From IMG/VR virus record IMGVR_UViG_3300022220_000003, positions 1 through 64,000 of that record: 64,000 nucleotides of DNA, one strand, 5' to 3'. Positions within the stretch are counted from its first letter, which is position 1. Each line of letters begins with the position of its first letter. This document shows, in pieces, positions 8,575-16,196 of the stretch. The notes beneath the pieces were generated by a model, which had not been told where the DNA came from, ran no database searches, and saw only the letters and a list, made by a program, of their open reading frames with translations. The translations under genes were made by a program, and so were the position numbers. Source of the DNA: a virus.

Positions 8575-9235
8575 CCCCCCACCGTGCCTAGGCCTTTTCG
8601 AGCCGACAGACGGCGAGTGTAGCGGCTCCGAGGCCGATCCCTTGCCTTGCACGTGGCGAGATCGCTGTGGGGCCTTTAAAACGTATTTACGGCGCTCTAA
8701 ACAAAGGGCAGCTCGGTGGCTCGAGCTCGAGGGGTGGGAGATCCGGCGGTGGTGCGACCAATGGATCGAGGCCTACGAGATCGAAAACGGGTTACCCAAA
8801 AACGAGACGCCTCCCACATTGGCTGGGGACCTGCGCCAGGCCTTCGAGCAGGTGGTGGACTACCTTTCGAGCAACACCCACCAAATCGGCCGACAGTTTG
8901 CCAGAGACCGCCTAGCGCTCCCCGGGGAGCTCTACCTCGTGGATCGAATGGCGCAAGCCCGATACGTGGCAATTTATGCCCGGGCGCACCAAGGACACGA
9001 TCGGCCGGTGGTGCGGCTGAGGTACAAGCCACGGGCGGGAGTGGTCGAGCTCCGATTGCCTGTTGAGGCCACCGAGGCGGCCCGAGCTCTCGGGGTGGAC
9101 GCGGTGGCGATCAAATCGGGCCAGTTTCGGGCCCGGGCGGATCTCGGTCTCGAGACCCTCGAGGGGGTAGGCGCTCGGATCTTAGCGTTGGCTAAAACGG
9201 GGGCGATCAAATTGCCACCGGCGGGGGTTAAATGA
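8564..9235 (+). CDS. Hypothetical early protein with N-terminal Cys cluster
   Basis: 223 residues from TTG at 8564, with GGGGGGAT just upstream and no later good start before the conserved Cys cluster. The N-terminus has four Cys (CLGLF, ECSG, LPCTW, RCGAF) in a pattern common to small Zn-binding phage proteins. Residues 35-110 are helical and basic. The C-terminal third is beta/alpha (VVRLRYKPRAGVVELRLP). No family recognised. It overlaps the next gene by four bases. Confidence 0.65.
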   Translation: MAIDPPPCLGLFEPTDGECSGSEADPLPCTWRDRCGAFKTYLRRSKQRAARWLELEGWEIRRWCDQWIEAYEIENGLPKNETPPTLAGDLRQAFEQVVDYLSSNTHQIGRQFARDRLALPGELYLVDRMAQARYVAIYARAHQGHDRPVVRLRYKPRAGVVELRLPVEATEAARALGVDAVAIKSGQFRARADLGLETLEGVGARILALAKTGAIKLPPAGVK

Positions 9236-9474
9236 CACCAAAAGTCGCGTTGCACCGCGGGCCTGAGGCCCTGAATCGAGCTGACCTCGACGTGCTCGGC
9301 GATGGCGTGGACGTGATTTCGATCGCTCCTGTGTGTCATACAGGGGCGCCGGTGTTTGTTGGCTATTCGGCCCATGAGGGGGCCTTGGCTCTCGTGTGTG
9401 CGGTATGCCGCAAGCTCGTCACCAAGGTGCAAGTGGCAGACACCGGCCCCCAATCAAGCGAGGAGATCCACTAG
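9232..9474 (+). CDS. Small protein with CAVC zinc-knuckle half
   Basis: 80 residues, unknown. VCHTG and CAVCRKL may bind a metal ion. The start overlaps the previous stop (ATGA), and the stop shares its last base with the next GTG start. Confidence 0.6.
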   Translation: MTPKVALHRGPEALNRADLDVLGDGVDVISIAPVCHTGAPVFVGYSAHEGALALVCAVCRKLVTKVQVADTGPQSSEEIH

Positions 9475-9746
9475 TGGCCGCGCTCCCCGAGCTTGCCCGG
9501 GCGGTGGGGCTCGACCCCGTGCTTTGCCCACATTGTGGCCGGCGGGTGCACACTCTCGACGCGATCGATCTGTTGTTTCGTACTATCCTCGAGCGGGTTC
9601 GCAAGGGTGAGGCCGTGACAATTCGACGGTTTGGGACTTTTAGGGCAGCTCGGCGGGTGGGGCGAGGGATCGGTAAAGACGTTGGTGATTATGTGGTGAT
9701 CCGGTTTCGCGCCTCTCCCCGAGCCAAGGAGGTGATCCGTGGTTGA
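9474..9746 (+). CDS. HU/IHF-like DNA-binding protein with a zinc-ribbon insertion
   Basis: 90 residues from GTG at 9474. The C-terminal two thirds match the HU/IHF fold: a dimerisation helix (LDAIDLLFRTILERVRKGEAV), the signature RRFGTFRAARR in place of the usual GFGTFxxRxR, a basic arm, then YVVIRFRASPRAKEVI. The DNA-bending proline of the HU arm is not obvious. Inserted near the N-terminus is a Zn-ribbon half CPHCGRRVH (residues 18-26), not a normal part of HU. Likely role: nucleoid or replication/packaging architecture. Confidence 0.75.
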   Translation: MAALPELARAVGLDPVLCPHCGRRVHTLDAIDLLFRTILERVRKGEAVTIRRFGTFRAARRVGRGIGKDVGDYVVIRFRASPRAKEVIRG

Positions 9747-10263
9747 CTCCAAGGGGATCGGGATCTTGGGCTCACGTCGACCTAAAAAAGACCGGCCGGT
9801 GGCCAAGCCACGGCCCGAGGCCACGGTGGAGGCAGCCAAAAAGGCAGACCTCGGGCGGCCCCCAACCGAGCTCGAGTTTGCGTTACAGGCGGGTGAGATC
9901 TCCGAGCGGCTCAAAGCATTTGAGGAGGGTGAGGCCGAGCTCGAGCGTAGCTTGGCCGCGGCCGAGGTGCAGGTCAACGGGCGGCGGGTGGTACTGAGCC
10001 GGATCCGGACCCAAGAGCACGTGGGCTTACTGCTCGCCGAGGCCACCCGCGAACAAATGGACGCCGAGGCCCACTATCGAGCCTGGCGAGCTCGCCTTGG
10101 TCTCGAGATCGTGACTAGGGCGAAAAAGGAGGTGCCCGAGTGGCGCGTTAGGCAACTAATAGAGTCCGAGCCCAACTACCTCACCTACCAGCAAGGCCTG
10201 GCACGGGCGGCGGCGAACGTCCTGATCTTAAAGGCTGTGTGGGAGACGTGGGGCGATGAGTGA
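9739..10263 (+). CDS. Coiled-coil early protein, possibly recombination-related
   Basis: 174 residues from GTG. A basic, low-complexity N-terminus is followed by long helices (SERLKAFEEGEAELERSLAAAE) and a C-terminal region (WRVRQLIESEPNYLTYQQGLARAAANV) like that of small phage recombination/ssDNA accessory proteins. That resemblance is weak. It overlaps both neighbours. Confidence 0.55.
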   Translation: MVDSKGIGILGSRRPKKDRPVAKPRPEATVEAAKKADLGRPPTELEFALQAGEISERLKAFEEGEAELERSLAAAEVQVNGRRVVLSRIRTQEHVGLLLAEATREQMDAEAHYRAWRARLGLEIVTRAKKEVPEWRVRQLIESEPNYLTYQQGLARAAANVLILKAVWETWGDE

Positions 10264-10480
10264 TTATACCAAGTGGCGCAACCGGCGAGGAGTGGTCCAT
10301 TACACCCGCGAGCGGTGGCCCGAGGGTCCAACAAATGCGCTTTGTGGTGTCGAGATAGATCCGCAATTCGATAGGCGCACAAATATCAATCTGAGGAGGT
10401 GCAAGCGATGTTTGGCTACTGTGGAGGAGACCACCAATTATGCAATACGTGGCTATCGATACCGAGACCACCGGACTTGA
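10256..10480 (+). CDS. Small zinc-finger phage protein
   Basis: 74 residues. The pattern GVVHYTR...ALCGVE...NLRRCKRCL (His, Cys, then CxxC) is a widespread small zinc-binding family of phage early regions, of unknown function. It overlaps the previous gene by 8 bases and the next by 41. Confidence 0.65.
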   Translation: MSDYTKWRNRRGVVHYTRERWPEGPTNALCGVEIDPQFDRRTNINLRRCKRCLATVEETTNYAIRGYRYRDHRT

Positions 10481-11027
10481 GCCAGGGTGGGATCAAGTTT
10501 TACACATCGCCCTAGTCCACGAGGATACGGCGCGGGCGGAGGCGTGGGAGGTCAACGAGCTCCCCTATTTCGAGGCGTTGATCTATCACGAGCGGATCGA
10601 GGGCGCTGCCTTTGCGCTCAACATGAACCACGAGATCCTCGAGGCGTTCGCCGATTTTAAACCCACCGAGGCCACCGCGGAGCTGCGGGGGCGGGTGGTG
10701 CCTGTTTTCGGGGACCTCGAGAGCGTCTTGGATGAGGCCAAGATCTGGCTTGCCAATTGCCACGACCATGCGGGGCCTTATGTGGCGGCAGGCAAAAATG
10801 TAGCGGGGTTTGATCTCCAATTCTTGGGCCGAGACTGGCGGCGAGAGTTTCACCACCGGGCGATTGAGGCCGGATCGGTGGCGCTCGGTGGTCAACCATT
10901 CCGGTGGCAACATGACAAGGTGTCGGGGCTCGCCGAGCTCAACGAGGGCAATCCGTGCCCGCATGATGCCCTTTGGGATGCCCGCGGCGTGGTGGAGGTC
11001 TTGCGCAAGGTGGGGGGCTACCTATGA
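10440..11027 (+). CDS. DEDDh 3'-5' exonuclease (DnaQ-like)
   Basis: 195 residues. Exo I: AIDTETTGL (Asp and Glu ligands, residues 5-13). Exo II: NVAGFDLQF (Asp). Exo III: PHDALWDA (His and the last Asp five residues later, the DEDDh form). It would degrade single-stranded DNA or RNA 3'-5' using two metal ions; a role in nucleotide recycling or proofreading in trans is inferred. It is larger than oligoribonuclease because of an insertion around residues 40-90. The stop overlaps the next ATG. Confidence 0.85.
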   Translation: MQYVAIDTETTGLEPGWDQVLHIALVHEDTARAEAWEVNELPYFEALIYHERIEGAAFALNMNHEILEAFADFKPTEATAELRGRVVPVFGDLESVLDEAKIWLANCHDHAGPYVAAGKNVAGFDLQFLGRDWRREFHHRAIEAGSVALGGQPFRWQHDKVSGLAELNEGNPCPHDALWDARGVVEVLRKVGGYL

Positions 11028-11662
11028 CCGCCAAAGGTAGGGGCAAGCGGTCCAAGATCCCAGGGGATCGATATTACACTCCCGAGTGGGTTGTTGACGT
11101 ATGCCTTGAGATGGTGTTGCCCGTGATTTGCTTGCGGGCCCCCAAGTTGATCCTCGAACCCTCGGCGGGGACCGGGCGGTTTTTGGGGCCACTTCGCAAG
11201 CGATACCCCGAGGCGCATATCGTGGCCATTGACAACGATCCCGAGGTGGGGCCGTGGCCTGAGGCCGATGAGAGCTTGACCGAGGACTACCTCGACTTTC
11301 GTCCGGATCCGCGGGTCAAGTTTGACCTGACGATTGGTAACCCCCCGTTCAGTTTCACCAAGGACTTTTGCGAGCACGCCTTGACCATGTCCAAGGCGGT
11401 GGTTTTCCTCGCACGCTACGGGATCCTCAGTGCAGCCAGGCGGGCCAAGTTTTGGCGAGATCATAGGCCTTCCCACATTTTCAACTTGGCCAACCGGCCT
11501 AACTTCGATGTGCCGCCCGAGTTCCAAGAGGAATACGAGGACGCGGGCGGGGATTTTTGCGAGTATTGCTTTATATGCTGGGCTAAGCCCAAAAACGAGG
11601 CCACCCTCTTTGAGTGGTTGCCATCGGTACCCAAAGAGGTGCGACAGGGGGCAAGCGGGTGA
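11024..11662 (+). CDS. Adenine-specific DNA methyltransferase
   Basis: 212 residues from the ATG at 11024 (ATGA overlap). Motif I, EPSAGTGRFL, binds S-adenosylmethionine, and motif IV, NPPFSF, marks an N6-adenine class enzyme. A Cys-rich stretch (FCEYCFICW) follows near the C-terminus. There is no restriction partner nearby, so it is an orphan methyltransferase, probably protecting phage DNA from host restriction. It is short and lacks an evident separate target-recognition domain. Confidence 0.85.
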   Translation: MTAKGRGKRSKIPGDRYYTPEWVVDVCLEMVLPVICLRAPKLILEPSAGTGRFLGPLRKRYPEAHIVAIDNDPEVGPWPEADESLTEDYLDFRPDPRVKFDLTIGNPPFSFTKDFCEHALTMSKAVVFLARYGILSAARRAKFWRDHRPSHIFNLANRPNFDVPPEFQEEYEDAGGDFCEYCFICWAKPKNEATLFEWLPSVPKEVRQGASG

Positions 11663-11841
11663 AGCGGTGCCCACAATGCCTCGAGCCAATGCAGCTCGTG
11701 GGAGCGGTGCAGCTCGAGGGGGACTTGGTGGATGTGCACAACGATAAGGGCGAGCTTGTGGGCGAGGAGGTCAAGCTCAAGGCCAGCGGGTATCGCGAGT
11801 TTTGGCAGTGCTCGGGGTGTGGTGCAAAATGGCCAAAGTAA
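11659..11841 (+). CDS. Small zinc-ribbon protein
   Basis: 60 residues from GTG at 11659, overlapping the upstream stop (GTGA). Two CxxC pairs, CPQCLE near the N-terminus and CSGCGAKW at the C-terminus, form a complete zinc ribbon. Function unknown. Confidence 0.7.
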   Translation: MKRCPQCLEPMQLVGAVQLEGDLVDVHNDKGELVGEEVKLKASGYREFWQCSGCGAKWPK

Positions 11842-12218
11842 AACGTAAGCCCAAGCCCAAACGGGCGGCCAAGACCGATACGGCGTGCCAATGCCACCCG
11901 ATCAAAAAGCCTACGATCCCGATCATGTCCCATACGGTCAATTGCCCGGTGCGGCGGCGTTACACCGACAACGGGCGCATGATCGCCGAGCTCATGCACG
12001 CCAAGGGTGTCAAGGGGAGTCCAAAAGATTTTGTGATCGTGGTGGGCCGGCGGTTGATTGACTATCGCGGGACCTACGATATTAGAGGCCTCGAGGCTCC
12101 TCTCGGATTCGCAGGTGTCACCTTAGTGCACAAGCGGGAGCTCGAGCGGGTGGTGGGCGAAAAAGAGAGCCGGCGGTTTTGGCGTCGGGGATTGGGGCGG
12201 GTACATGCCAACAGCTAG
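11829..12218 (+). CDS. Hypothetical basic protein with Cys/His cluster
   Basis: 129 residues from the ATG at 11829, which lies inside the end of the upstream gene. The N-terminus is very Lys/Arg/Pro-rich; a CQCHP...HTVNCPV segment could bind metal. No family recognised. It overlaps the next gene by 14 bases. Confidence 0.6.
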   Translation: MAKVKRKPKPKRAAKTDTACQCHPIKKPTIPIMSHTVNCPVRRRYTDNGRMIAELMHAKGVKGSPKDFVIVVGRRLIDYRGTYDIRGLEAPLGFAGVTLVHKRELERVVGEKESRRFWRRGLGRVHANS

Positions 12219-12612
12219 TGATCCATGGAAATGGGATCTGAAATACATGACCAAGCCCGAGGCCGAGTTTTTTAGGTTGCGGCGAGAGTCGGGGGCGATC
12301 TCGTTTTTTCGCACCGGGGTTTGCCTCCGATGCGGCGGCGAGGTGATCAAGGGCAAACTTTACTGCTCAAAGGGGTGTTACATGGAAACGTGGGAGGCGA
12401 GAGCGATCGCCGAAAAAATCGTAGGGTCCGAGGCACAGCTCGAAACCAAGGCGGGGTCTATCCGTCAAGGGCGTGTCACTCAAGTGACGTGGCACACTGC
12501 CAAGATCTCAGGCCACGAGGTCAAATGGCCCAAGGGGTTGATCCTAGACGGGGACAAATCAGATGAGATCGAGTGGGTGCAGCTCGTTTGGCTCAATTCA
12601 AATGCTGTCTAG
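12205..12612 (+). CDS. Small zinc-finger protein
   Basis: 135 residues. CLRCGGEVIKGKLYCSKGC is a compact four-Cys zinc finger near residue 40, preceded by a helix and followed by a beta-rich segment. Function unknown; it is one of many Zn-binding proteins in this operon. Confidence 0.65.
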   Translation: MPTASDPWKWDLKYMTKPEAEFFRLRRESGAISFFRTGVCLRCGGEVIKGKLYCSKGCYMETWEARAIAEKIVGSEAQLETKAGSIRQGRVTQVTWHTAKISGHEVKWPKGLILDGDKSDEIEWVQLVWLNSNAV

Positions 12613-12621
12613 GAGGTGACC

Positions 12622-12855
12622 GTGGGGGCAACGCTTGTTTGGCAAACCGTTGAAACGGTCAAGGTCAACTCGGTCCTTGTCGAGGTCAACAAGGCTATGG
12701 GCCGGCGGGGCCCCCTGTATTCGTTTCGATTATACAGACAGGACAGAGGAAAAAATTCTAACTACTGTCGAGCCCCGTACGACGCACCGGACGCGGTCTC
12801 CGCGATCTTGCGAGCCAATGAATGGGCCGACAACGATAAAAGGGCAACAACATGA
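12622..12855 (+). CDS. Hypothetical small early protein
   Basis: 77 residues. GTG at 12622 is preferred over GTG at 12616 because AGGAGG occupies 12611-12616. No motif recognised. ATGA overlap with the next gene. Confidence 0.6.
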   Translation: MGATLVWQTVETVKVNSVLVEVNKAMGRRGPLYSFRLYRQDRGKNSNYCRAPYDAPDAVSAILRANEWADNDKRATT

Positions 12856-13073
12856 GCGTGATTGTTTTGGGGCCAACGGGTGAATTCCCCAATGGCAAAC
12901 TAAGGTCAACTGATGAGGGCGAGCTACAACTTGCCATCGGGACGGTGGAGGGGTTGGTTAGGGTGGAGTTTGGCACCCCTGTGGCTTGGCTCGCCATGAG
13001 TCCAAACGATGCTCGAAATCTGGCGAGGTCTTTGATTCAGATGGCCGAGCGAGCGGAGGGCGAGCAATCATGA
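12852..13073 (+). CDS. Small conserved-type phage protein
   Basis: 73 residues. The C-terminal pattern VEFGTPVAWLAMSPNDARNLARSLIQ is of a kind common in small phage proteins of unknown function. ATGA overlaps on both sides show strict translational coupling. Confidence 0.65.
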   Translation: MSVIVLGPTGEFPNGKLRSTDEGELQLAIGTVEGLVRVEFGTPVAWLAMSPNDARNLARSLIQMAERAEGEQS

Positions 13074-13312
13074 GTGATCGCAAACACCAACTTGCAATAG
13101 AGGCGGCGCAACTGGCCAAGGTGATCGAGCTATTCGAGGGGCAGATGGCCGATTTTAAACAGAAGTATTGGGCCAAGGTGTGCGAGATCCACAGCCTCGA
13201 GAAGGACCTCGGGCGTTGTCCTACCATGACCGAGTTTGCCGTGAGAGCACCAAATCCTGAGGACATTTTGTCGGATAGCCAAGGAAGGGCGGTGACCAAT
13301 GATGGCACGTGA
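13070..13312 (+). CDS. Hypothetical helical protein
   Basis: 80 residues from the ATG at 13070 (ATGA overlap); a longer in-frame extension into the upstream gene was rejected. Helical, charged, no family recognised. Confidence 0.6.
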   Translation: MSDRKHQLAIEAAQLAKVIELFEGQMADFKQKYWAKVCEIHSLEKDLGRCPTMTEFAVRAPNPEDILSDSQGRAVTNDGT

Positions 13313-13751
13313 CGCGTTTGACGATTTGCGACGGTTGAGCCGGGCGGTTGAACGAGGCGACGATCAGACGGTTGACGATCTTACCGATACCTTGCCCGAT
13401 CTCGTGGCCGCGCTCGAGCGGGTCTTTGGCCCCGAGGGCCCGCCGGTGGTGGCGATTGAAAGCCCCTACGCCGGGGACGTCGAGGCCAACACCCGGTTTG
13501 CTCGGGAATGCCTGCTCGACTCGTTAACCCGCGGGGAGGCCCCGTTTGCTGGTCACCTGCTTTATACTCAAGTCTTGGCCGATCTGAAACCAACCGAGCG
13601 GGAGCTCGGGATCCTGTCCCATTTGGCCTACGTGCGGAGGTCCGAGCGGGTGGTGGTGTATGAGGATCTCGGGATATCGAGCGGGATGCAACGGGCGATC
13701 GACTTCGTCACCAAGCTCGGTATCCCTATCGAAAGGCGGTGGTTGTATTGA
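13299..13751 (+). CDS. DUF4406/DUF7768-like protein, nucleoside deoxyribosyltransferase fold
   Basis: 150 residues. From residue about 50 the sequence matches a common phage family: VAIESPYAGDVEANTRFAREC, DSLTRGEAPFAGHLLYTQ, VVVYEDLGISSGM and GIPIERRWL. These proteins are related in fold to nucleoside 2-deoxyribosyltransferases and may act in nucleotide metabolism or salvage; the reaction is unproven. Residues 1-45 form an extra helical N-terminus. ATG ATG at 13299/13302 are alternative starts. Confidence 0.75.
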   Translation: MMARDAFDDLRRLSRAVERGDDQTVDDLTDTLPDLVAALERVFGPEGPPVVAIESPYAGDVEANTRFARECLLDSLTRGEAPFAGHLLYTQVLADLKPTERELGILSHLAYVRRSERVVVYEDLGISSGMQRAIDFVTKLGIPIERRWLY

Positions 13752-14098
13752 TCACGTTACCCCTACTGCGGGCCAACACGGTGGACGCTAACGGCCACAT
13801 GTTCACCGTTGAGGCGTGCCAAAAAATGGTAGACCATTGGCACGCAAAGCGAGCGATCACCACCGTGGCGCGGGACTTCTCACCAACCCCCAAGGCGGTG
13901 GGGCGGGTGGTTGGCATGCATTTTGACGGGGTAACGGTTTGGGTCGAGCTTGATAATGATGCCAAAGCCCTTGTGGAGGCGGAGGGGTTGGAGGCGGTGG
14001 CGGGGGGCTATTTTCCAACAACGGATCCGGTTGACGGTGTGCAGGTGATCGACCAATTCGCCTTGACCCGGATCGCGTTAGTCAAGAACAAGGTTTAA
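13739..14098 (+). CDS. Hypothetical early protein
   Basis: 119 residues from GTG at 13739; TTG at 13748, which overlaps the upstream TGA, is equally possible. Beta-rich with motifs RVVGMHFDGVTVWVEL and GGYFPTTDPV. No family recognised. Confidence 0.6.
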   Translation: MVVLITLPLLRANTVDANGHMFTVEACQKMVDHWHAKRAITTVARDFSPTPKAVGRVVGMHFDGVTVWVELDNDAKALVEAEGLEAVAGGYFPTTDPVDGVQVIDQFALTRIALVKNKV

Positions 14099-14101
14099 AC
14101 A

Positions 14102-14344
14102 ATGTGCCAAAACGAGACACGAGACATTAGGGCGTTGCTAACCGAGGTAACCGAGGCCCTCGAGGATATGGTCTGGCAACACTGCCAAACCGAGGACGGC
14201 GAGATCGATTCCATGGCGTTATCGGCCAACGTGGATGCTATCGAGCTCTTGATCCGGTTGGGGCGGCTCGAGCGCAAAGAGGATTCGCACGGGCGGCAAG
14301 TTTTTGCCACCGCTCGACCCCCGGACAAAAAGGGGGTGATTTGA
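14102..14344 (+). CDS. Hypothetical helical protein
   Basis: 80 residues, rich in Glu and Leu. The central pattern LSANVDAIELLIRLGRLE resembles small phage proteins of unknown role. The stop overlaps the next start (TGATG). Confidence 0.6.
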   Translation: MCQNETRDIRALLTEVTEALEDMVWQHCQTEDGEIDSMALSANVDAIELLIRLGRLERKEDSHGRQVFATARPPDKKGVI

Positions 14345-14667
14345 TGGATCCTCAAAAGTTGCGGGAGTTTTTGCTCGACATGGCGAAACAAATCGAGCAG
14401 ATCGCGGTTGATTTGCAGGCGGCCCTAAGCAACGCCGAGCGATGCGGGTGTACCACTTTGGCCATATCGCGGGACGGAATCTCGGGCGAGGCGATTTTTC
14501 GTTGCAACAAGGGACGCGAAACCAAGGTCAACGTCACCGAGCTATCAATGGCCATACCTAACCGCGAGCTAGTGCTCCGTGAAATAGTCGATCGTGTTGT
14601 GGCCGATCACCAGATTGACCGGACCGAGGCCGAGATCTCGGTTCGGTCATTGATGGGAGGTATGTAA
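14344..14667 (+). CDS. Hypothetical helical protein
   Basis: 107 residues from the ATG at 14344, with a G-rich ribosome site upstream; TTG at 14341 was rejected. An N-terminal helix (LREFLLDMAKQIEQI) is followed by a beta strand region with two Cys (CGCTTLAIS). Unknown. Confidence 0.6.
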   Translation: MDPQKLREFLLDMAKQIEQIAVDLQAALSNAERCGCTTLAISRDGISGEAIFRCNKGRETKVNVTELSMAIPNRELVLREIVDRVVADHQIDRTEAEISVRSLMGGM

Positions 14668-14668
14668 C

Positions 14669-14911
14669 ATGGGCAAACCGTTACCAGAGCACAAGCGCCA
14701 TTTCTATCAAGCCACCCTAGTCAACCCCACCACCCAAAAGGCTTATACCGGGGTAGGGCCATCGGTCGGGGCAGCACGGGCGCAAGCTCAAGTGCTAGCA
14801 GTTCAAGAGGGCGGCGAGCACCCCCCGGACCTCGAGGAGCTCGAGGTCAAATCGTTGGTGGGAGCTCCGCCGCAAACGTTCAAAGGCAACCCCAATCTGC
14901 CCGATGATTAG
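14669..14911 (+). CDS. Hypothetical small protein
   Basis: 80 residues. The N-terminal half (HFYQATLVNPTTQKAYTGVG) looks like a small beta hairpin domain; the C-terminus is acidic. Unknown. It overlaps the next gene by 8 bases. Confidence 0.6.
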   Translation: MGKPLPEHKRHFYQATLVNPTTQKAYTGVGPSVGAARAQAQVLAVQEGGEHPPDLEELEVKSLVGAPPQTFKGNPNLPDD

Positions 14912-15263
14912 CGAGGACGGCGGTACCCAATCCACAAAGGTGGTGTATCGTCAAGTATACAGGATCGGATCCGATAGGTTGGTGATCACATACGCCCCTA
15001 TTGATGCCACGATCTCGGCCACGTGTCCGGCGGGGTGGATCGAGCCTATCCTCGTGATCGATTCGGTGACCTTTACGAGCTCAAACGAGGTCGTGCTTTC
15101 GGATCCCGAGCCTGAGGACCCGGTGGTGATCCCACCGTGGCCGTGGCCGCCTTGGCCGGCGGGCCCGGCCCGGTGCGAGGGGCCTCGGCGGTGTTACCAC
15201 CGGCGGACCCCAACCCGGCGGCGGAGCTCCACCGGGGTGCGCAATTGGAGGCCGAGGTGGTGA
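14904..15263 (+). CDS. Hypothetical protein with Pro/Trp-rich tail
   Basis: 119 residues. Beta-rich N-terminus (RIGSDRLVITYAPIDATIS), then a Pro/Trp repeat (PPWPWPPWP) and a basic tail. The tail may be low-constraint sequence. GTGA overlap with the next gene. Confidence 0.55.
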   Translation: MISEDGGTQSTKVVYRQVYRIGSDRLVITYAPIDATISATCPAGWIEPILVIDSVTFTSSNEVVLSDPEPEDPVVIPPWPWPPWPAGPARCEGPRRCYHRRTPTRRRSSTGVRNWRPRW

Positions 15264-15604
15264 GCTCGTGTTGCAGCCGATCCATGTGGGCCGTGCGGGC
15301 GGTCAAGGCGAGCCGGCGGGATATCAAGCGGGCTCGCAAGGCTCATGAGTGTTGCGAATGCCGGCGGGTGATCCCTCGGGGTGCGCCGTATCGCTACGAG
15401 ACCGCGCTAATCTCAGGCAGCTGGTATCAATATCATACCTGTATGATATGCGCATCAATCCGGGATGACTGTTTCGCTTGCGGCTGGACGTGGGGGGAGC
15501 TTTGGGAAGACCTGCAGGTTTGCTTCGAGGTAAGCCCCGAGGACGGTTGGAGCGATTCGGGGTGGCTCGACCCACCGACGCACCCGATTGAGATCAAGAC
15601 ATGA
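15260..15604 (+). CDS. Phage zinc-finger protein, H-x-C/C-x2-C type
   Basis: 114 residues from GTG at 15260 (GTGA overlap). KAHECCECRRVIPRGAPYRYE...WYQYHTCMICASI...CFACGW gives at least three CxxC pairs in a recognisable phage/bacterial small zinc-binding family. Function unknown. It overlaps the next gene by four bases. Confidence 0.7.
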   Translation: MSSCCSRSMWAVRAVKASRRDIKRARKAHECCECRRVIPRGAPYRYETALISGSWYQYHTCMICASIRDDCFACGWTWGELWEDLQVCFEVSPEDGWSDSGWLDPPTHPIEIKT

Positions 15605-15840
15605 GACGTGACCGAGTCAACGTGCGACGGCTCTCGTTTGGGGAGGTGCTCGGAATTTTTCTGGTCAAACGACAGCTCACACCGTGGGAGCTCGCCGAGC
15701 TCGTGGGGTGGCCTGTAACTAGGATTTACGCTCTCGAGCGCAACGAGGAAACTGCACCCCCAACCAAGGCCGAGGCCGAGGAGCTCGCCGAGGCCCTCGA
15801 CATAAACCCAAAACTTTTGACTGTAGCGGTGCCGAAATGA
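15601..15840 (+). CDS. XRE-family helix-turn-helix regulator
   Basis: 79 residues. LSFGEVLGIFLVKRQLTPWELAELVGWPVTRIYALERN is a Cro/CI-type HTH, followed by the usual LAEALDINPKLL helix. It is a single-domain DNA-binding protein that could act as Cro-like repressor for a nearby operator. ATGA overlap with the downstream gene. Confidence 0.8.
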   Translation: MRRDRVNVRRLSFGEVLGIFLVKRQLTPWELAELVGWPVTRIYALERNEETAPPTKAEAEELAEALDINPKLLTVAVPK

Positions 15841-16196
15841 CCTTGTCAGACGATGATATCTTACAATACTTTGCAAACGACCACTTGCCTAAGGACCTCA
15901 AGAGGATATTGGAGTCAATCCGAGGGGTGGCGCTCTATATGGCGGGCATGTTGCCAGCCAACCCCGAGCGGCGCGAGGGGTTGCGGCGGCTGCTCGAGGC
16001 CAAAGATTGCTTTGTCCGTGCGCAGCTCACCGGGGCGGCGGCCCACGTCCTGATCTCCAAAGACACGTTTGACCGGTTGGAGGCGGCGGCCAATTGGCTG
16101 CAATGTCTCGAGGCGGCGGGGGTGGACAATTGGGACGGGTGCGCCCAAGCGGCCGAGATACGTCAAGAGCTCGAGGAGGCCAAACAACGTGAATAG
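15837..16196 (+). CDS. Acb2/Tad1-hairpin-like protein, candidate anti-CBASS sponge
   Basis: 119 residues. FANDHLPKDL, then VALYMAGMLPANPERREGLRRLLEAKDCFVRA match the phage helical-hairpin family that includes Acb2, which sequesters cyclic di- and trinucleotides to block CBASS immunity. The LLEAKD-xx-VRA helix is the most diagnostic part. An additional C-terminal region (residues about 70-119, FDRLEAAANWLQCLE) is longer than in the minimal family. It lies between an XRE regulator and thymidylate kinase in the early operon, a plausible place for an early counter-defence protein. Confidence 0.6.
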   Translation: MTLSDDDILQYFANDHLPKDLKRILESIRGVALYMAGMLPANPERREGLRRLLEAKDCFVRAQLTGAAAHVLISKDTFDRLEAAANWLQCLEAAGVDNWDGCAQAAEIRQELEEAKQRE

